64,000 bases of DNA from Hyphomonas oceanitis SCH89 (GCF_000685295.1 NZ_ARYL01000007.1:1-64000), one strand, 5' to 3'; counted from the first letter of the stretch, positions 18,331 to 28,773 are shown. A program made the numbers and translations. Notes: a model not told the origin generated them from the letters alone.

Positions 18331-19347
18331 ATGGCAAAACGGACCGAAAAGGGCACGACGCAGACTGAGGCGCGTCCCTTGATGGTGTTCGGGTGCGTGC
18401 TGGACGGGGCCGGGGGATGCCGGGCGATAGGCTGGGACGCGGTGCAGGATTGGCACCCTGCGAGTGAGAAGGAAGTGCTGTGGCTGCATCTCGACCGGAC
18501 GGCGGATGGCGCGGCCGAGTGGATGCACAAGGCGCTACCGGCCTCTGAAGCAACCATTGAAGTGCTGCTGTCGAACGAGACACGCCCGCGCGTGTTCCGG
18601 GAAGGGGAGGGCCTGGTCTGCGTGCTGCGCGGGGTGAACTTCAATCCGGGCGACGAGCCGGAAGACATGATTGCCATGCAGGTCTGGGCGGATCGCTCGC
18701 GCGTTGTGACGCTGCGACGGCGGCGGCTGCAGACACCCCGTGATGTGCTGGCCCACCTTGAAGAGCGCGGGGACGGGCCGAAGACGGCCGGCGACCTTGT
18801 CATGGCGCTTTCGAAGGAGCTGATCGGCAAGATCAATCTGGCGATTACCGGCATGAACGAGCGGATCGACGAGCTGGAAGCGGACGCGGCCGATACAAAA
18901 ACCGATGAGATGCTGGACGAGATTGGCGGCATCCGGCGCACCTGTCTGGCGTTTAAGCGCTATATCTCGCCGCAGTTCGATGCGTTGATGGAACTGAAGC
19001 AAGACCCGCCGGACTGGATGTCGCCGGAAAACCGGCTGACGACCCGTGAGATGCTGGACCGGCTGCACCGCTACCTCGAAGACCTCGACGTCTCCAAGGA
19101 GAGCGCGCTGGTGCTGCAGGACGATCTCAACAACCGCGCGGCAGCCGAGATGAACCGGACCATGTTCGTGTTCTCGATCATTGCGGCGATCTTCCTGCCG
19201 CTCGGATTTGTGACGGGCCTGCTCGGCATCAATGTCGGCGGCATGCCGGGGGTGAACTCGAGCGGGGCATTCTGGATTACGGTCGTGGTCCTTGCGATCA
19301 TTGTCGGTATCGAGTTCATGCTATTCAAGCTGATGAAATGGTTATGA
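18331..19347 (+). CDS. zntB: ZntB/CorA-type metal transporter
   Basis: A 338-residue CorA-superfamily protein: a long cytoplasmic helical domain, then two C-terminal membrane segments (MFVFSIIAAIFLPLGFVTGLLG and FWITVVVLAIIVGIEFMLF). The pore signature reads GINVGGMPG, the ZntB-like form of GMN. ZntB proteins move zinc (proton-coupled import shown for the E. coli protein; efflux proposed earlier). The MscS gene follows after 9 bp, so the two are probably one operon. Confidence 0.82.
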   Translation: MAKRTEKGTTQTEARPLMVFGCVLDGAGGCRAIGWDAVQDWHPASEKEVLWLHLDRTADGAAEWMHKALPASEATIEVLLSNETRPRVFREGEGLVCVLRGVNFNPGDEPEDMIAMQVWADRSRVVTLRRRRLQTPRDVLAHLEERGDGPKTAGDLVMALSKELIGKINLAITGMNERIDELEADAADTKTDEMLDEIGGIRRTCLAFKRYISPQFDALMELKQDPPDWMSPENRLTTREMLDRLHRYLEDLDVSKESALVLQDDLNNRAAAEMNRTMFVFSIIAAIFLPLGFVTGLLGINVGGMPGVNSSGAFWITVVVLAIIVGIEFMLFKLMKWL

Positions 19348-19356
19348 GGCGGCCCC

Positions 19357-20817
19357 ATGAATCCTGACGATCTAGAGATCGATACTGAGGCAGTTGCCGA
19401 ACAGGTGGGAACGCTGTGGGGGCAGCTGCAGGTCTGGTTTGAAAATTTCCTTGAGCAGGCGCTCTCTGAAGCGACCCTGTGGCAGGCGGGCGTCGTGGTT
19501 CTGGCCGTCGTGGTGGCGTGGCTGATTGCGCGCATTCCCTACAGGCGACTGGTGGAATTCGTCGAGGAACGCGGCAAGCCGGATGCGATCGGGCGGCTGT
19601 TCCGGTCGATTGCCAGCGTGATGTGGCCCCTGTTCACCGTTATTCTTGTGTGGGCTGCGATTGTCGGATTCATGGTGGCCGACCTCAACCGCGACGGGTT
19701 GCGCATTGTGGCGAGCCTGCTGATGGCCTGGATCATCATCCGGTTGCTTACGGCCAATATGAAGAAGAGTTTCCTGTCGCGCACGATTGCGATTGTCGCC
19801 TGGACCGTCGCTGCCCTTTATATCCTGCGCTGGCTCGGACCGACGATTTCGGCGCTGAATGACTTCCAGATACCGATCGGCAAGGGCTCGATCTCGGCCT
19901 GGCGGATCCTGACCAGTGTGGCGATCGCCATTATCGCCTTGTGGGTGGGGCGTGTGGCTGGCGCCACGGCGCAGACGCGGCTGCGGTCCACCAGCAAGCT
20001 GAACCCATCCATGGCGGGATTGCTGGGGCAGGTGGCGAACATCCTGCTGATGGTCGTCGCCATTGCGATCGCGCTGCAGACCGTGGGCGTGAACCTGAGC
20101 GCGCTGACCATCTTCTCCGGTGCCCTTGGCGTCGGCATCGGTTTTGGTCTTCAGTCGATCTTTTCGAACTTCATATCCGGCGTGATCATCCTGATCGAGA
20201 AATCGGTCAAAGTGGGTGACTTCATCGAGCTGCAGTCCGGGGTGACCGGCCTCGTCAACGAGATCAATATCCGTTCCACCGTCGTCACCACGAATGATAA
20301 TGTCGACATCCTTGTGCCGAACGAGGAGTTCATCAAGGCGCAGGTGATCAACTGGACGCTGCGCGAGGCGCGCCGCCGCACGCATATCAAGTTCGGCGTG
20401 GCCTATGGCAGCGACAAGAACCTTGTACGCAAGGCGGGCATGGAAGCGGCCGCCGAAGTGCAGTGGACGCTGGAGAACATGGGTCCGCGCATGCCGCAGG
20501 TCTGGTTGACCGGGTTTGGCGACAGCAGCCTCGATTTCGAACTGGTCGTGTGGCTGACCGAGGAAGCGGTGAAGAAGCCGGCCAAGGTGACAGCCGATTA
20601 TAACTGGGCGATCCATTCGGCGCTCGAGCGGCACGGTATCGAGATTCCCTTCCCGCAACAGGACCTGCACTTCCGGGGCAGCGACGTGTTGCGCGTGCAG
20701 ATTACGCCGGAAGGCACTGCAGAGGCGGAAGCGGCAGCGGCTGCCAAAGCAGCCGAGGACGAAGCCGCCGAAGCGGAGGCCGCAAAAGCGGACACAAAAA
20801 AAGCCCCCAACGAATAA
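19357..20817 (+). CDS. Mechanosensitive channel, MscS family
   Basis: A 486-residue channel with about five N-terminal membrane segments before the conserved pore helix. The pore region (LSALTIFSGALGVGIGFGLQSIFSNFISGVIILIEKSVKVGDFIEL) and the beta domain (VNEINIRSTVVTTNDNVDILVPNEEFI) are typical. The C-terminal 40 residues are Ala/Glu/Lys rich (AEAEAAAAAKAAEDEAAEAEA), probably a helical or disordered tail. It releases solutes on osmotic downshock. The stop codon lies inside the loop of the shared terminator. Confidence 0.92.
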   Translation: MNPDDLEIDTEAVAEQVGTLWGQLQVWFENFLEQALSEATLWQAGVVVLAVVVAWLIARIPYRRLVEFVEERGKPDAIGRLFRSIASVMWPLFTVILVWAAIVGFMVADLNRDGLRIVASLLMAWIIIRLLTANMKKSFLSRTIAIVAWTVAALYILRWLGPTISALNDFQIPIGKGSISAWRILTSVAIAIIALWVGRVAGATAQTRLRSTSKLNPSMAGLLGQVANILLMVVAIAIALQTVGVNLSALTIFSGALGVGIGFGLQSIFSNFISGVIILIEKSVKVGDFIELQSGVTGLVNEINIRSTVVTTNDNVDILVPNEEFIKAQVINWTLREARRRTHIKFGVAYGSDKNLVRKAGMEAAAEVQWTLENMGPRMPQVWLTGFGDSSLDFELVVWLTEEAVKKPAKVTADYNWAIHSALERHGIEIPFPQQDLHFRGSDVLRVQITPEGTAEAEAAAAAKAAEDEAAEAEAAKADTKKAPNE

Positions 20818-20832
20818 CGCCGGGGGCTTTCC
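20799..20832. terminator. Bidirectional terminator, MscS/gcrA
   Basis: AAGCCCCC and GGGGGCTT arms around a 14-nt loop, with A-runs on the left and T-runs on the right, so it works in both directions for the convergent mscS and gcrA genes. Confidence 0.85.
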
Positions 20833-20858
20833 TGTTTGTCGCGTTTTGCTGACCCGTG

Positions 20859-21392
20859 TCAGCCAGCTATGCGACGCACATAATCATACTGGCTTTTCTT
20901 GGTGTCGCGCTTGCGGGCGGGCTGGAAGGCCACTTTCGCATGCTCGGTGCAATACGGGCCGCAGTCTGACTTGCGTCCACAGAAGGCGAATTTCGGATCG
21001 GCAGGATCGCCAATCGGCCATTTGCACATGGAATCCCGCAACGTGAGGATGGTGGCAGCGCCGCCATCGGCCAGACGCATCGGGGGCAGGGGAGCGGTCA
21101 TCGCCGTGCGCTCGACAGCTGGTTTTGCCTCTTCGACCGGTGGTGCGGTGACGGCGGGTGTTGGCGTCGTGACCGTTCCGTCCGGCATGAGCCTTGGCTT
21201 CGGCCGGGCCAGGCGCGGCGGACGCTTCACCGGGCGCGAAGGTGTCGCGCGGCCGGACAGGCCAAGGCGGTGCACCTTGCCGATAACGGCATTGCGCGTG
21301 ACGCCGCCCAGCTGTTTCGCGATCTGGGAGGCCGAATGGCCCTCTGCCCAGAGTTTCTTGAGCACGTTTACGCGTTCATCGGTCCAAGACAT
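20859..21392 (-). CDS. gcrA: GcrA cell-cycle regulator
   Basis: A 177-residue protein. The N-terminal helix-turn-helix (MSWTDERVNVLKKLWAEGHSASQIAKQLG, then TRNAVIGKVHRLGLSGR) is diagnostic of GcrA. A Pro/Thr-rich linker leads to a C-terminal domain with four Cys in CKWPIGD, FCG and CGPYC, the region that contacts sigma-70 in Caulobacter. GcrA activates promoters carrying CcrM-methylated GANTC sites, controlling chromosome segregation and division genes. GGGAGA precedes ATG. Monocistronic. Confidence 0.95.
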   Translation of the reverse strand: MSWTDERVNVLKKLWAEGHSASQIAKQLGGVTRNAVIGKVHRLGLSGRATPSRPVKRPPRLARPKPRLMPDGTVTTPTPAVTAPPVEEAKPAVERTAMTAPLPPMRLADGGAATILTLRDSMCKWPIGDPADPKFAFCGRKSDCGPYCTEHAKVAFQPARKRDTKKSQYDYVRRIAG

Positions 21393-21668
21393 GGATTTAG
21401 GTCTCCCAGCTCCAGGTTGCGGTCCCGATACGCGGTTCCGTCAGCCCCTATATGTTGTGATGGCAGTTACGCGCCATCTCTCTCAGCACCTAGATATCGT
21501 ATCAGGACCGAAATGAAACACAACATGCAGACTCCGCTTTCCACAGGCTTTCCATATCTTGTGTCATGTGAGTCGCAGTTTCGGCAGGCTTGCCCGATTT
21601 GTGATCAGGGCAAAAAAAGCGGGCCTGCCCCCTCGTGCCGGGGCGTCTGGCATACTAGATAACGGGGC

Positions 21669-22544
21669 ATGACAGATATTGCACCAGATGCCACCACCGC
21701 ACGGCCGGTTTCCACAAGTTCTTCGCGTACAGAATCCAGTCTCAGGGTGATCCGCCAGTATGGCGCGTTCAACGGGCTGGGTCTGTGGACGCTTTACAAG
21801 CGCGAAGTGGGCCGGTTCCTCAAAGTGTGGATGCAGACCGTGTTTGCCCCGGTGGTGACAACGCTTCTGTTCATGACGGTGTTCAAGCTGGCTTTCGGCG
21901 ACCGCGGGCGCCTGACGGGCGACTTTGACGGGCTGAACTATAATGACTTCCTGGCGCCGGGCCTTGTCGTCATGGCCATCCTGCAGAACGCCTTCCAGAA
22001 TACGAGCTCCAGCCTCGTGCAGGCCAAGTTCAATTCCACGCATGTCGATTTCCTGATGCCGCCGCTGTCGCCGCTCGAGCTGACAGCCGGTTTCCTCGGT
22101 GGTGCAATCACGCGGGGCATCATGGTGGCGGTTATCTCCGCGATCGGCATTGAGATCAGCGGACTGGCTGACATGTCCGTCGTCCATATCTGGCCGATCC
22201 TCTGGTTCGGCACGACCTCTGCCATTGTCCTCGGTGCACTGGGCGCAATGGGCGGGATCTGGGCCGACAAGTTCGATCACCTCTCGGCGGTGACCAATTT
22301 CATCATCGTGCCGCTGACCTTCCTGTCGGGCACATTCTACGACATCAAGGTGATGCAGGAGCCCTTCCTGACGATGGCGCATCTCGATCCGTTCTTCTAC
22401 ATGATTGACGGGTTCCGGTATGGGTTCCTGGGCGTGGCAAACAGCTCGATCGTGACGGGCATGTGGGTGACGGGCGGCTTGTCAGTGGTGCTGACGGCGG
22501 GCGTCTGGTGGATGTTCAGGGCCGGCTACAAGCTGAAAGCCTGA
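21669..22544 (+). CDS. ABC-2 type transporter permease
   Basis: A 291-residue membrane protein of the ABC-2 family with about six hydrophobic segments (VWMQTVFAPVVTTLLFMTVFKLAF; FLAPGLVVMAILQNAFQN; GIMVAVISAIGIEISG; LVLGALGAMGGIWAD; VPLTFLSGTFYDI; GLSVVLTAGVWWMF). PPLSPLELTAGF and LTFLSGTFY match drug- or polysaccharide-export permeases. The partner ATPase gene is not adjacent. The N-terminal 30 residues are hydrophilic. Weak ribosome-binding site. Confidence 0.88.
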   Translation: MTDIAPDATTARPVSTSSSRTESSLRVIRQYGAFNGLGLWTLYKREVGRFLKVWMQTVFAPVVTTLLFMTVFKLAFGDRGRLTGDFDGLNYNDFLAPGLVVMAILQNAFQNTSSSLVQAKFNSTHVDFLMPPLSPLELTAGFLGGAITRGIMVAVISAIGIEISGLADMSVVHIWPILWFGTTSAIVLGALGAMGGIWADKFDHLSAVTNFIIVPLTFLSGTFYDIKVMQEPFLTMAHLDPFFYMIDGFRYGFLGVANSSIVTGMWVTGGLSVVLTAGVWWMFRAGYKLKA

Positions 22545-22597
22545 TTTCCCCGATCACGGGAGTTGCGTTGACCCAAAAGTTAACGGCCGCCTTAATG

Positions 22598-22618
22598 CCC
22601 TCCGAACACACCGGAGGG
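22598..22618 (+). promoter_or_regulatory. Hairpin covering the ribosome-binding site
   Basis: CCCTCCG/CGGAGGG stem with a 7-nt loop. The right arm holds the GGAGG that should serve the ATG at 22624, so translation may depend on melting this hairpin. Confidence 0.5.
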
Positions 22619-22623
22619 ATGCC

Positions 22624-23220
22624 ATGCGTATCGCAAAACTCGCCGCCGGCACGTTGCTGGCGCTATCGCTGGCTGGATGCCAGAGCCTGATCCCGCAGGA
22701 GATGAGCGTTGCTGACTATTGCGCCAATCCCGACAAGGCGAAGGAAAATGTCTGCCGCCTGAAAGTGGAGATTGACGGCCAATCGACAGCCCTTTCCGAT
22801 ACCGACATGCGCCTCTCTGAAGCGCGCAGCGTCGCAGACAGCGCCAGCAGCGCCGCTGCCCAGGCGCAGGCCACGGCGGACGAGGCCAAGGCCGCTGCCG
22901 AGGCGGCCCTCGCCCAAACGGACGAAATGGTGTGCGAGACGCGTACCGTACAGAAGAGCGACACGGGAACGTGCCGCCCGGGCTATACGCTGACCAGCTG
23001 TACGCAGACGCGCTACACGACGCGGGCAGGGGGCCTCTCCTTCCTGCGGGAGATCAATGACGAGAAGTGCCGCTTCAATGACCGCGTGCTGGAGATGCAG
23101 GTGCGCTGCTGCAACACGGCCTCGGCCGCGCCGGCACCTGAAGATGCAACCGTCGATGAGAACATGCCAGAGCCTGAGGCCACGCCCGAGGCACCAGCTG
23201 AATCGCCGCTGGCCTACTGA
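22624..23220 (+). CDS. Cys-rich lipoprotein, unknown function
   Basis: A 198-residue lipoprotein (signal LALSLAGCQS, lipobox Cys at about 19). The mature part has an Ala-rich coiled-coil-like segment (about residues 65-100: ADSASSAAAQAQATADEAKAAAEAALAQ), resembling a Lpp/OprI-style helix, then a Cys-rich domain (about six Cys: VCETR, TCRPGY, SCTQT, KCRF, RCC) and a Pro/Glu-rich tail. Probably outer-membrane attached. No known family recognised. Confidence 0.75.
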   Translation: MRIAKLAAGTLLALSLAGCQSLIPQEMSVADYCANPDKAKENVCRLKVEIDGQSTALSDTDMRLSEARSVADSASSAAAQAQATADEAKAAAEAALAQTDEMVCETRTVQKSDTGTCRPGYTLTSCTQTRYTTRAGGLSFLREINDEKCRFNDRVLEMQVRCCNTASAAPAPEDATVDENMPEPEATPEAPAESPLAY

Positions 23221-23261
23221 TGTAGGCAGTGGCCAGCCCGGGGGATAACCGGGGGGGAAGG

Positions 23262-23294
23262 AAGCCGTCTGCAGGGATTTGCAGGCGGCTTTTC
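23262..23294 (+). terminator. Terminator after lipoprotein gene
   Basis: AAGCCGTCTGCA pairs with TGCAGGCGGCTT (one G-T pair), followed by TTTCCTT. Confidence 0.8.
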
Positions 23295-23454
23295 CTTGCG
23301 CGCAATGCGAATGGGGCAAGCGCCACTTTCGCCACATTTTGGCCCGGAGTCTTAGAAATCGGACAGGTTGGGAACGGGTTTGACGGGCCGGGCTTGTTCT
23401 CTCACCAGCGCCGGGCACGGCCCGAAACGCCGGGATGTCAAAAGGAGAGACACC

Positions 23455-23811
23455 ATGAAGAAGACATTCGCATTCGCCGCCCTTGCCACACTGATGGGCG
23501 CCCCTGCCTTTGCTGCCGCTGAACCAGCACTGGCCGAAGTCGACACCAATGCCGACGGGTTCGTCACCATTGAAGAGCTTCAGGCCAATGAAATGGACGT
23601 CACGGCGGAATCCTTCGCTGACTGGGACGTCAACGGCGACGCCAAACTGTCGGAAGCCGAATTCACGGCCTGGCAGAAGGCCAGCTCCGAAGACTGGGGC
23701 AAGCCCACTGTCAGCGAGAAGCTGGATGATGCCGGCGACGCTGTCGAAGACGCCATGGACGATGCGGGCGACGCGCTCGACGAGGCCGGTGATGAAATGG
23801 AAGAACGCTAA
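23455..23811 (+). CDS. EF-hand calcium-binding exported protein
   Basis: A 118-residue protein. The ATG at 23455 follows AAAAGGAGAG and starts a signal peptide (AALATLMGAPAFAAA). Two EF-hand loops follow: DTNADGFVTIEE and DVNGDAKLSEAE, both with Asp/Asn at the metal positions. The C-terminal 30 residues repeat DDAGDAVEDA/DDAGDALDEA and are strongly acidic. Likely a periplasmic calcium buffer or sensor. The partner is unknown. Confidence 0.88.
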   Translation: MKKTFAFAALATLMGAPAFAAAEPALAEVDTNADGFVTIEELQANEMDVTAESFADWDVNGDAKLSEAEFTAWQKASSEDWGKPTVSEKLDDAGDAVEDAMDDAGDALDEAGDEMEER

Positions 23812-23853
23812 TACGCCTGGAGCGTAATCCCCCCCTTCCGCTCCAGGATAAAG

Positions 23854-23885
23854 AAAGGCCCCGGCTGATTGTCGGGGCCTTTTTG
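23854..23885 (+). terminator. Terminator after EF-hand gene
   Basis: AAAGGCCCCG and CGGGGCCTTT arms with an 8-10-nt loop, then TTTTTG. It also faces the convergent cyclase gene. Confidence 0.88.
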
Positions 23886-23935
23886 TTTGCGTGATTTACA
23901 TCGTGGGTAGGCGGGGGGTCTTTGACCCACCGTTT

Positions 23936-24673
23936 TCAGGCTGCCAGCGCGGACCTGTTTCTGCCGCCATGCTTTGCGTCGTAGAGCGCCTTGTCGGCGC
24001 GGCTGAGCACGGTCGAAAGCGTGTCGCCGGGCATGGCCAGCGCGAGGCCGATGCTGACCGTGATCTTGATGCGCTCACCGCGATAATAGAAGCTGGCGGC
24101 CTCGGCACTCTTGCACAGGGCGCCTGCCAGCTGTTTGAGATGTTCCGTATTGGTCACGTCTGTGAGGATGGTGAACTCCTCGCCGCCGATGCGGGAGACG
24201 AACGCATCAGCCGGTGCTGTATGCAGCAGGGTCTGCGAGACATGGATCAGTGTTTCATCACCGGCCTCGTGTCCGTGCATGTCATTGACGCGTTTGAACC
24301 AGTCAATATCGACGAGAAGGAGGGCCGCCTGGGCGCCCGGCTGCCGCGGCTGCGCGAGGCGGAGTTCGCCCTCGGTAAGGAAGGCCCGGCGATTGGCGAG
24401 GCCCGTCAGCGTGTCGCTGTAGGCGGCAAGCTGAGTCTGCAGGTGCAGGCGCAGGTAGCGGACGTTCTGCCAGACACTATAGCCGAGCAGGCAGGCAGCC
24501 ACTGTGCACGTCAGCACCACTGACACGACCAGCGTATGTACGCGGCCATGCAGCGTGAGGTCAGCCGTGGTGAACCAGGCAGCCAAGGTCGATGCGACCA
24601 GCGCGCCGAGCATTCCAAGCACGACGAAGCGGATCTGCTGGGCCCAGAAAATCTGCCTTATGCTGTCTATCAT
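23936..24673 (-). CDS. Diguanylate cyclase (GGDEF), membrane-bound
   Basis: A 245-residue protein: two membrane segments (FVVLGMLGALVASTLAAWF; TLVVSVVLTCTVAACLLGYSV) then a GGDEF domain (about 85-245) with DTLTGLANRRAF, VDIDWFKRVNDMHGHEAGD and the active-site SRIGGEEF. It makes c-di-GMP from GTP. The usual RxxD product-inhibition site five residues before GGEEF is missing. ATG at 24673 was preferred over an upstream TTG because of GTGAGGA at the right distance. Close paralogue of the next gene. Confidence 0.93.
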   Translation of the reverse strand: MIDSIRQIFWAQQIRFVVLGMLGALVASTLAAWFTTADLTLHGRVHTLVVSVVLTCTVAACLLGYSVWQNVRYLRLHLQTQLAAYSDTLTGLANRRAFLTEGELRLAQPRQPGAQAALLLVDIDWFKRVNDMHGHEAGDETLIHVSQTLLHTAPADAFVSRIGGEEFTILTDVTNTEHLKQLAGALCKSAEAASFYYRGERIKITVSIGLALAMPGDTLSTVLSRADKALYDAKHGGRNRSALAA

Positions 24674-24776
24674 GCGTCTATCCTCACAGGGCGGATGGCT
24701 CAATGATAGACCTTATACGTTAATATAATTTATGAGACTTCAGCCGGATCGGTGAAATTTGCGGCAAACCGGGGGC

Positions 24777-25508
24777 TCAGGCGGCGACAGAGAACTGGTT
24801 GCGGCCATGGTCCTTGGCGCCATAGAGCGCCTTGTCGGCGCGGCTGAGCAGGGCGGACAGCGTATCGCCCGGGCGGGCAATCGCGAGGCCCAGGCTGATC
24901 GTCACGCGGATGGGCTCCCCATGATAGATGATGTGCGTGGCCTCGGTCGCGCGGCGCAGCTTTTCGGCAAGGAGGGTCAGCTCCGCGTGGCTGGAGATCT
25001 CGCACATCACGGTGAATTCCTCGCCGCCCAAGCGGGCGATCAGGGCACCATCAGGGGAGGCATGGATGAGGGTTTGGGCGACGTGGCAGAGGACGTCGTC
25101 TCCGGCCTCGTGTCCGTGCATGTCATTGACGCGTTTGAACCAGTCAATGTCGACGAGGAGGAGGGCGATCTGCTTGCGGCCTGCCCCGGCGAGGCGGGCG
25201 GCGCCCCGGCGGTTGAAGCAGCGCCGGTTGGCGAGGCCCGTCAGGTCGTCGCTATTGGCGAGACGCTCGTACTGCATGTGCAGCGCGAGGTGGCGCGAGT
25301 TCTGGCGGATCGCATAGGCCGAGCCGAGCGGCGCGAGCACGCCGGAGATGAGGCCAGCCAGTATGAGGCCCCGGATGCGGATGGACATGTCGAGGTCAAA
25401 AGTGCCGATCCAGATCATGACCAGCGCAGCGATGACGACGCCGACGCAGACGATCGCGCTGGTCTGTATCTGCTGTTTCCAGAACTGGTGTCTGAAATCG
25501 TTCGTCAT
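24777..25508 (-). CDS. Diguanylate cyclase (GGDEF), paralogue
   Basis: A 243-residue protein with the same layout as its downstream neighbour: two membrane segments (SAIVCVGVVIAALVMIWIG; GLILAGLISGVLAPLGSAYAI) and a GGDEF domain with DDLTGLANRRCF, the same VDIDWFKRVNDMHGHEAGD block and ARLGGEEF. Again no RxxD inhibitory site. Start at 25508 with AGGAG. The two genes are head-to-tail, 103 bp apart, and share long near-identical DNA around the active-site half, consistent with tandem duplication. Confidence 0.93.
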   Translation of the reverse strand: MTNDFRHQFWKQQIQTSAIVCVGVVIAALVMIWIGTFDLDMSIRIRGLILAGLISGVLAPLGSAYAIRQNSRHLALHMQYERLANSDDLTGLANRRCFNRRGAARLAGAGRKQIALLLVDIDWFKRVNDMHGHEAGDDVLCHVAQTLIHASPDGALIARLGGEEFTVMCEISSHAELTLLAEKLRRATEATHIIYHGEPIRVTISLGLAIARPGDTLSALLSRADKALYGAKDHGRNQFSVAA

Positions 25509-25678
25509 GCCGGGCTCCTGCCGAGGGTTAATATCGGTGCGCTTTACCGCCCAAGCCCCAATATTTGCTGGCAGAAAACGATCAAATTTCATGCATCCGC
25601 CGACGCGCGCGCAGCGGGGAAGGGCAGGACGCGGCGCGGCGCAGAAGCCGGGCTGGGCTTTTGGGGAGGAATGGGTTT

Positions 25679-27073
<1,395 letters not shown>

Positions 27074-27102
27074 GGGAGCTTTTGCGCTCCGGGCTTATGG
27101 AT

Positions 27103-28773
27103 TTATTCAGTCGGCCCTTTCGGCTGAACACCCCAATTCGCTAACATTAGAGCCTTTATTTTGCTCTCCGCAGCTATAATTGATAGCGCTTCACTTAGTC
27201 GAACCCGTAGGTCATTATCCTCGGGAGAGTGTGTGTTCAATTCAAAGTGTGTTGCACCGCGCAGTACATTCCGATGATTAGTGGGATTAGTATTTTTCAG
27301 CAACGAGACGAACTCTTCCGTGCTAACATGAGAAAGGCGTCGGACTGCTTCGTTTGGTGAGATTTCATGTTTTCCAAGCAATTCGAGTGTTTCTATAATA
27401 TCGTAATTTTCGATAAGAGATGAATACCGCCTTTGAAGTTCCTCTGTTACGGCAGGGTGCCATTTCGTATGAAAATCCGAGTACTCAGCAGGGTCCCAGA
27501 ATTTTCTTGGTTTCTTGCTGTGAGCAGTGATAAAAGCTTGGACGATTTCCTTTACATCATCGCTCCGATCAAGGTCGGACAAGAAGAGAACCAAAGAATT
27601 GAGCCTTTGGACGCCGAGATGCTCGACGCCGTCTAAAAAGGCTTCTTTCAGTTCGGAAACGATCTCCTCTTCATCATCACTAAAGGCGTCGTGGAACTTA
27701 CCCCATGCTGCTTGATAAGCTCCATGAGCCTCATCAACCAATGCCTGCTCATGCCGCTCATGAGCCGCGCGTAAGAAATTTTCACTATCGACGTAACCGT
27801 CAACAACGTACTTGGCGATGGCGCTATCCAGATTGTCTGTCATTCTGTATCCGTAGCTTTCAATAAGTCTTGACCAGTTCCGCTGTGTCGGCGTCCATTT
27901 ATCGCGATCAGAAATGCCCTTGTAAGAACCCGTCTCAAGCGCGAAGCTAAGGTCGGGTGCATTCTCGCCTTGGAGGTGGCACCACGCTAAAAGGGGTAGG
28001 GTGCCTGCAATTTGCTGCTTAACTTCCGGCCTTAAGCCTCCAACGATCTTTTCCAATTGAACATACCCCCGCCGAATTTTCTTCAGTATTCGAATGTTGT
28101 TTACTGGAAGTCGAGCGGCATATTCTTTTAATATCTGCAGGCTTGGATCATCATTAAACGCGATTTCCACGCAATCGGATGTAGTTGGTTCCAACCTAAC
28201 TGAGCTATCGAAAGTCTTCTCAAAATAGCTTTCATAAGTGCTTCGGTCCTCTTCGGTTAGCTCATGATTATTGAGGAGAAAAAAGACGCGGCAATTTCGG
28301 TTATCTTTTAAATACTGAGCCAAACCAAAAACTGATGTCAGAGAAAGACCTAGACTCCTTCGCTCCAGATCATCAAAGCAGATGACGGCTTTGTTCACAG
28401 CGGAGAAGTACATCGGAGTTAGGGCAGTTGCGAATTGGCCTACAACTGGCAGCCCTTCGGCGTGTTTAAAGTGCTTTCGCCAAACAGGACTGATCCAGTC
28501 TACCGGATTAACTCCTGCTCTCTTTGGAGCTTTGGAAAATGGGTGCAGCTCTTCGAAAATTCGCAATTTCAGCGCATCTAGGCTGTCTATCCCAAAAAGA
28601 GATACGTATGCATATCTTTCGCGAGGCCTTTTCAATGTATCATTGGCATTCGTGAAATTCGAAACTGTCGTATGCCACACGTGGGTTTTTCCGGTTCCCC
28701 ACGCACCTGTCACATTCGAAACATCATCGGTTTCTTGTTCAAGAAACGTCCTGATAAATTCGGCCGTTTCCAT
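27103..28773 (-). CDS. KAP-like P-loop NTPase, acquired
   Basis: A 556-residue protein. Walker A is GAWGTGKT (23-30), Walker B is VICFDDLERR (130-139), and FFLLNNHEL has the sensor Asn; this order matches KAP-type STAND NTPases, but the membrane hairpins usual in KAP proteins are not evident. The rest (about 200-556) is helical with no recognised effector domain. GC content (about 45%) is far below its neighbours (about 65%), so it was probably acquired. It stands alone between nhaC and a thioesterase gene. KAP NTPases occur in several anti-phage systems; a defence role is inference. The ribosome-binding site is poor (AAGGAG lies about 23 nt from ATG). Confidence 0.7.
   Translation of the reverse strand: METAEFIRTFLEQETDDVSNVTGAWGTGKTHVWHTTVSNFTNANDTLKRPRERYAYVSLFGIDSLDALKLRIFEELHPFSKAPKRAGVNPVDWISPVWRKHFKHAEGLPVVGQFATALTPMYFSAVNKAVICFDDLERRSLGLSLTSVFGLAQYLKDNRNCRVFFLLNNHELTEEDRSTYESYFEKTFDSSVRLEPTTSDCVEIAFNDDPSLQILKEYAARLPVNNIRILKKIRRGYVQLEKIVGGLRPEVKQQIAGTLPLLAWCHLQGENAPDLSFALETGSYKGISDRDKWTPTQRNWSRLIESYGYRMTDNLDSAIAKYVVDGYVDSENFLRAAHERHEQALVDEAHGAYQAAWGKFHDAFSDDEEEIVSELKEAFLDGVEHLGVQRLNSLVLFLSDLDRSDDVKEIVQAFITAHSKKPRKFWDPAEYSDFHTKWHPAVTEELQRRYSSLIENYDIIETLELLGKHEISPNEAVRRLSHVSTEEFVSLLKNTNPTNHRNVLRGATHFELNTHSPEDNDLRVRLSEALSIIAAESKIKALMLANWGVQPKGPTE

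Noticed and set aside
22580-22595. TTAA-N8-TTAA as a CtrA box
   Set aside because: Spacing is 8, while CtrA sites require 7.
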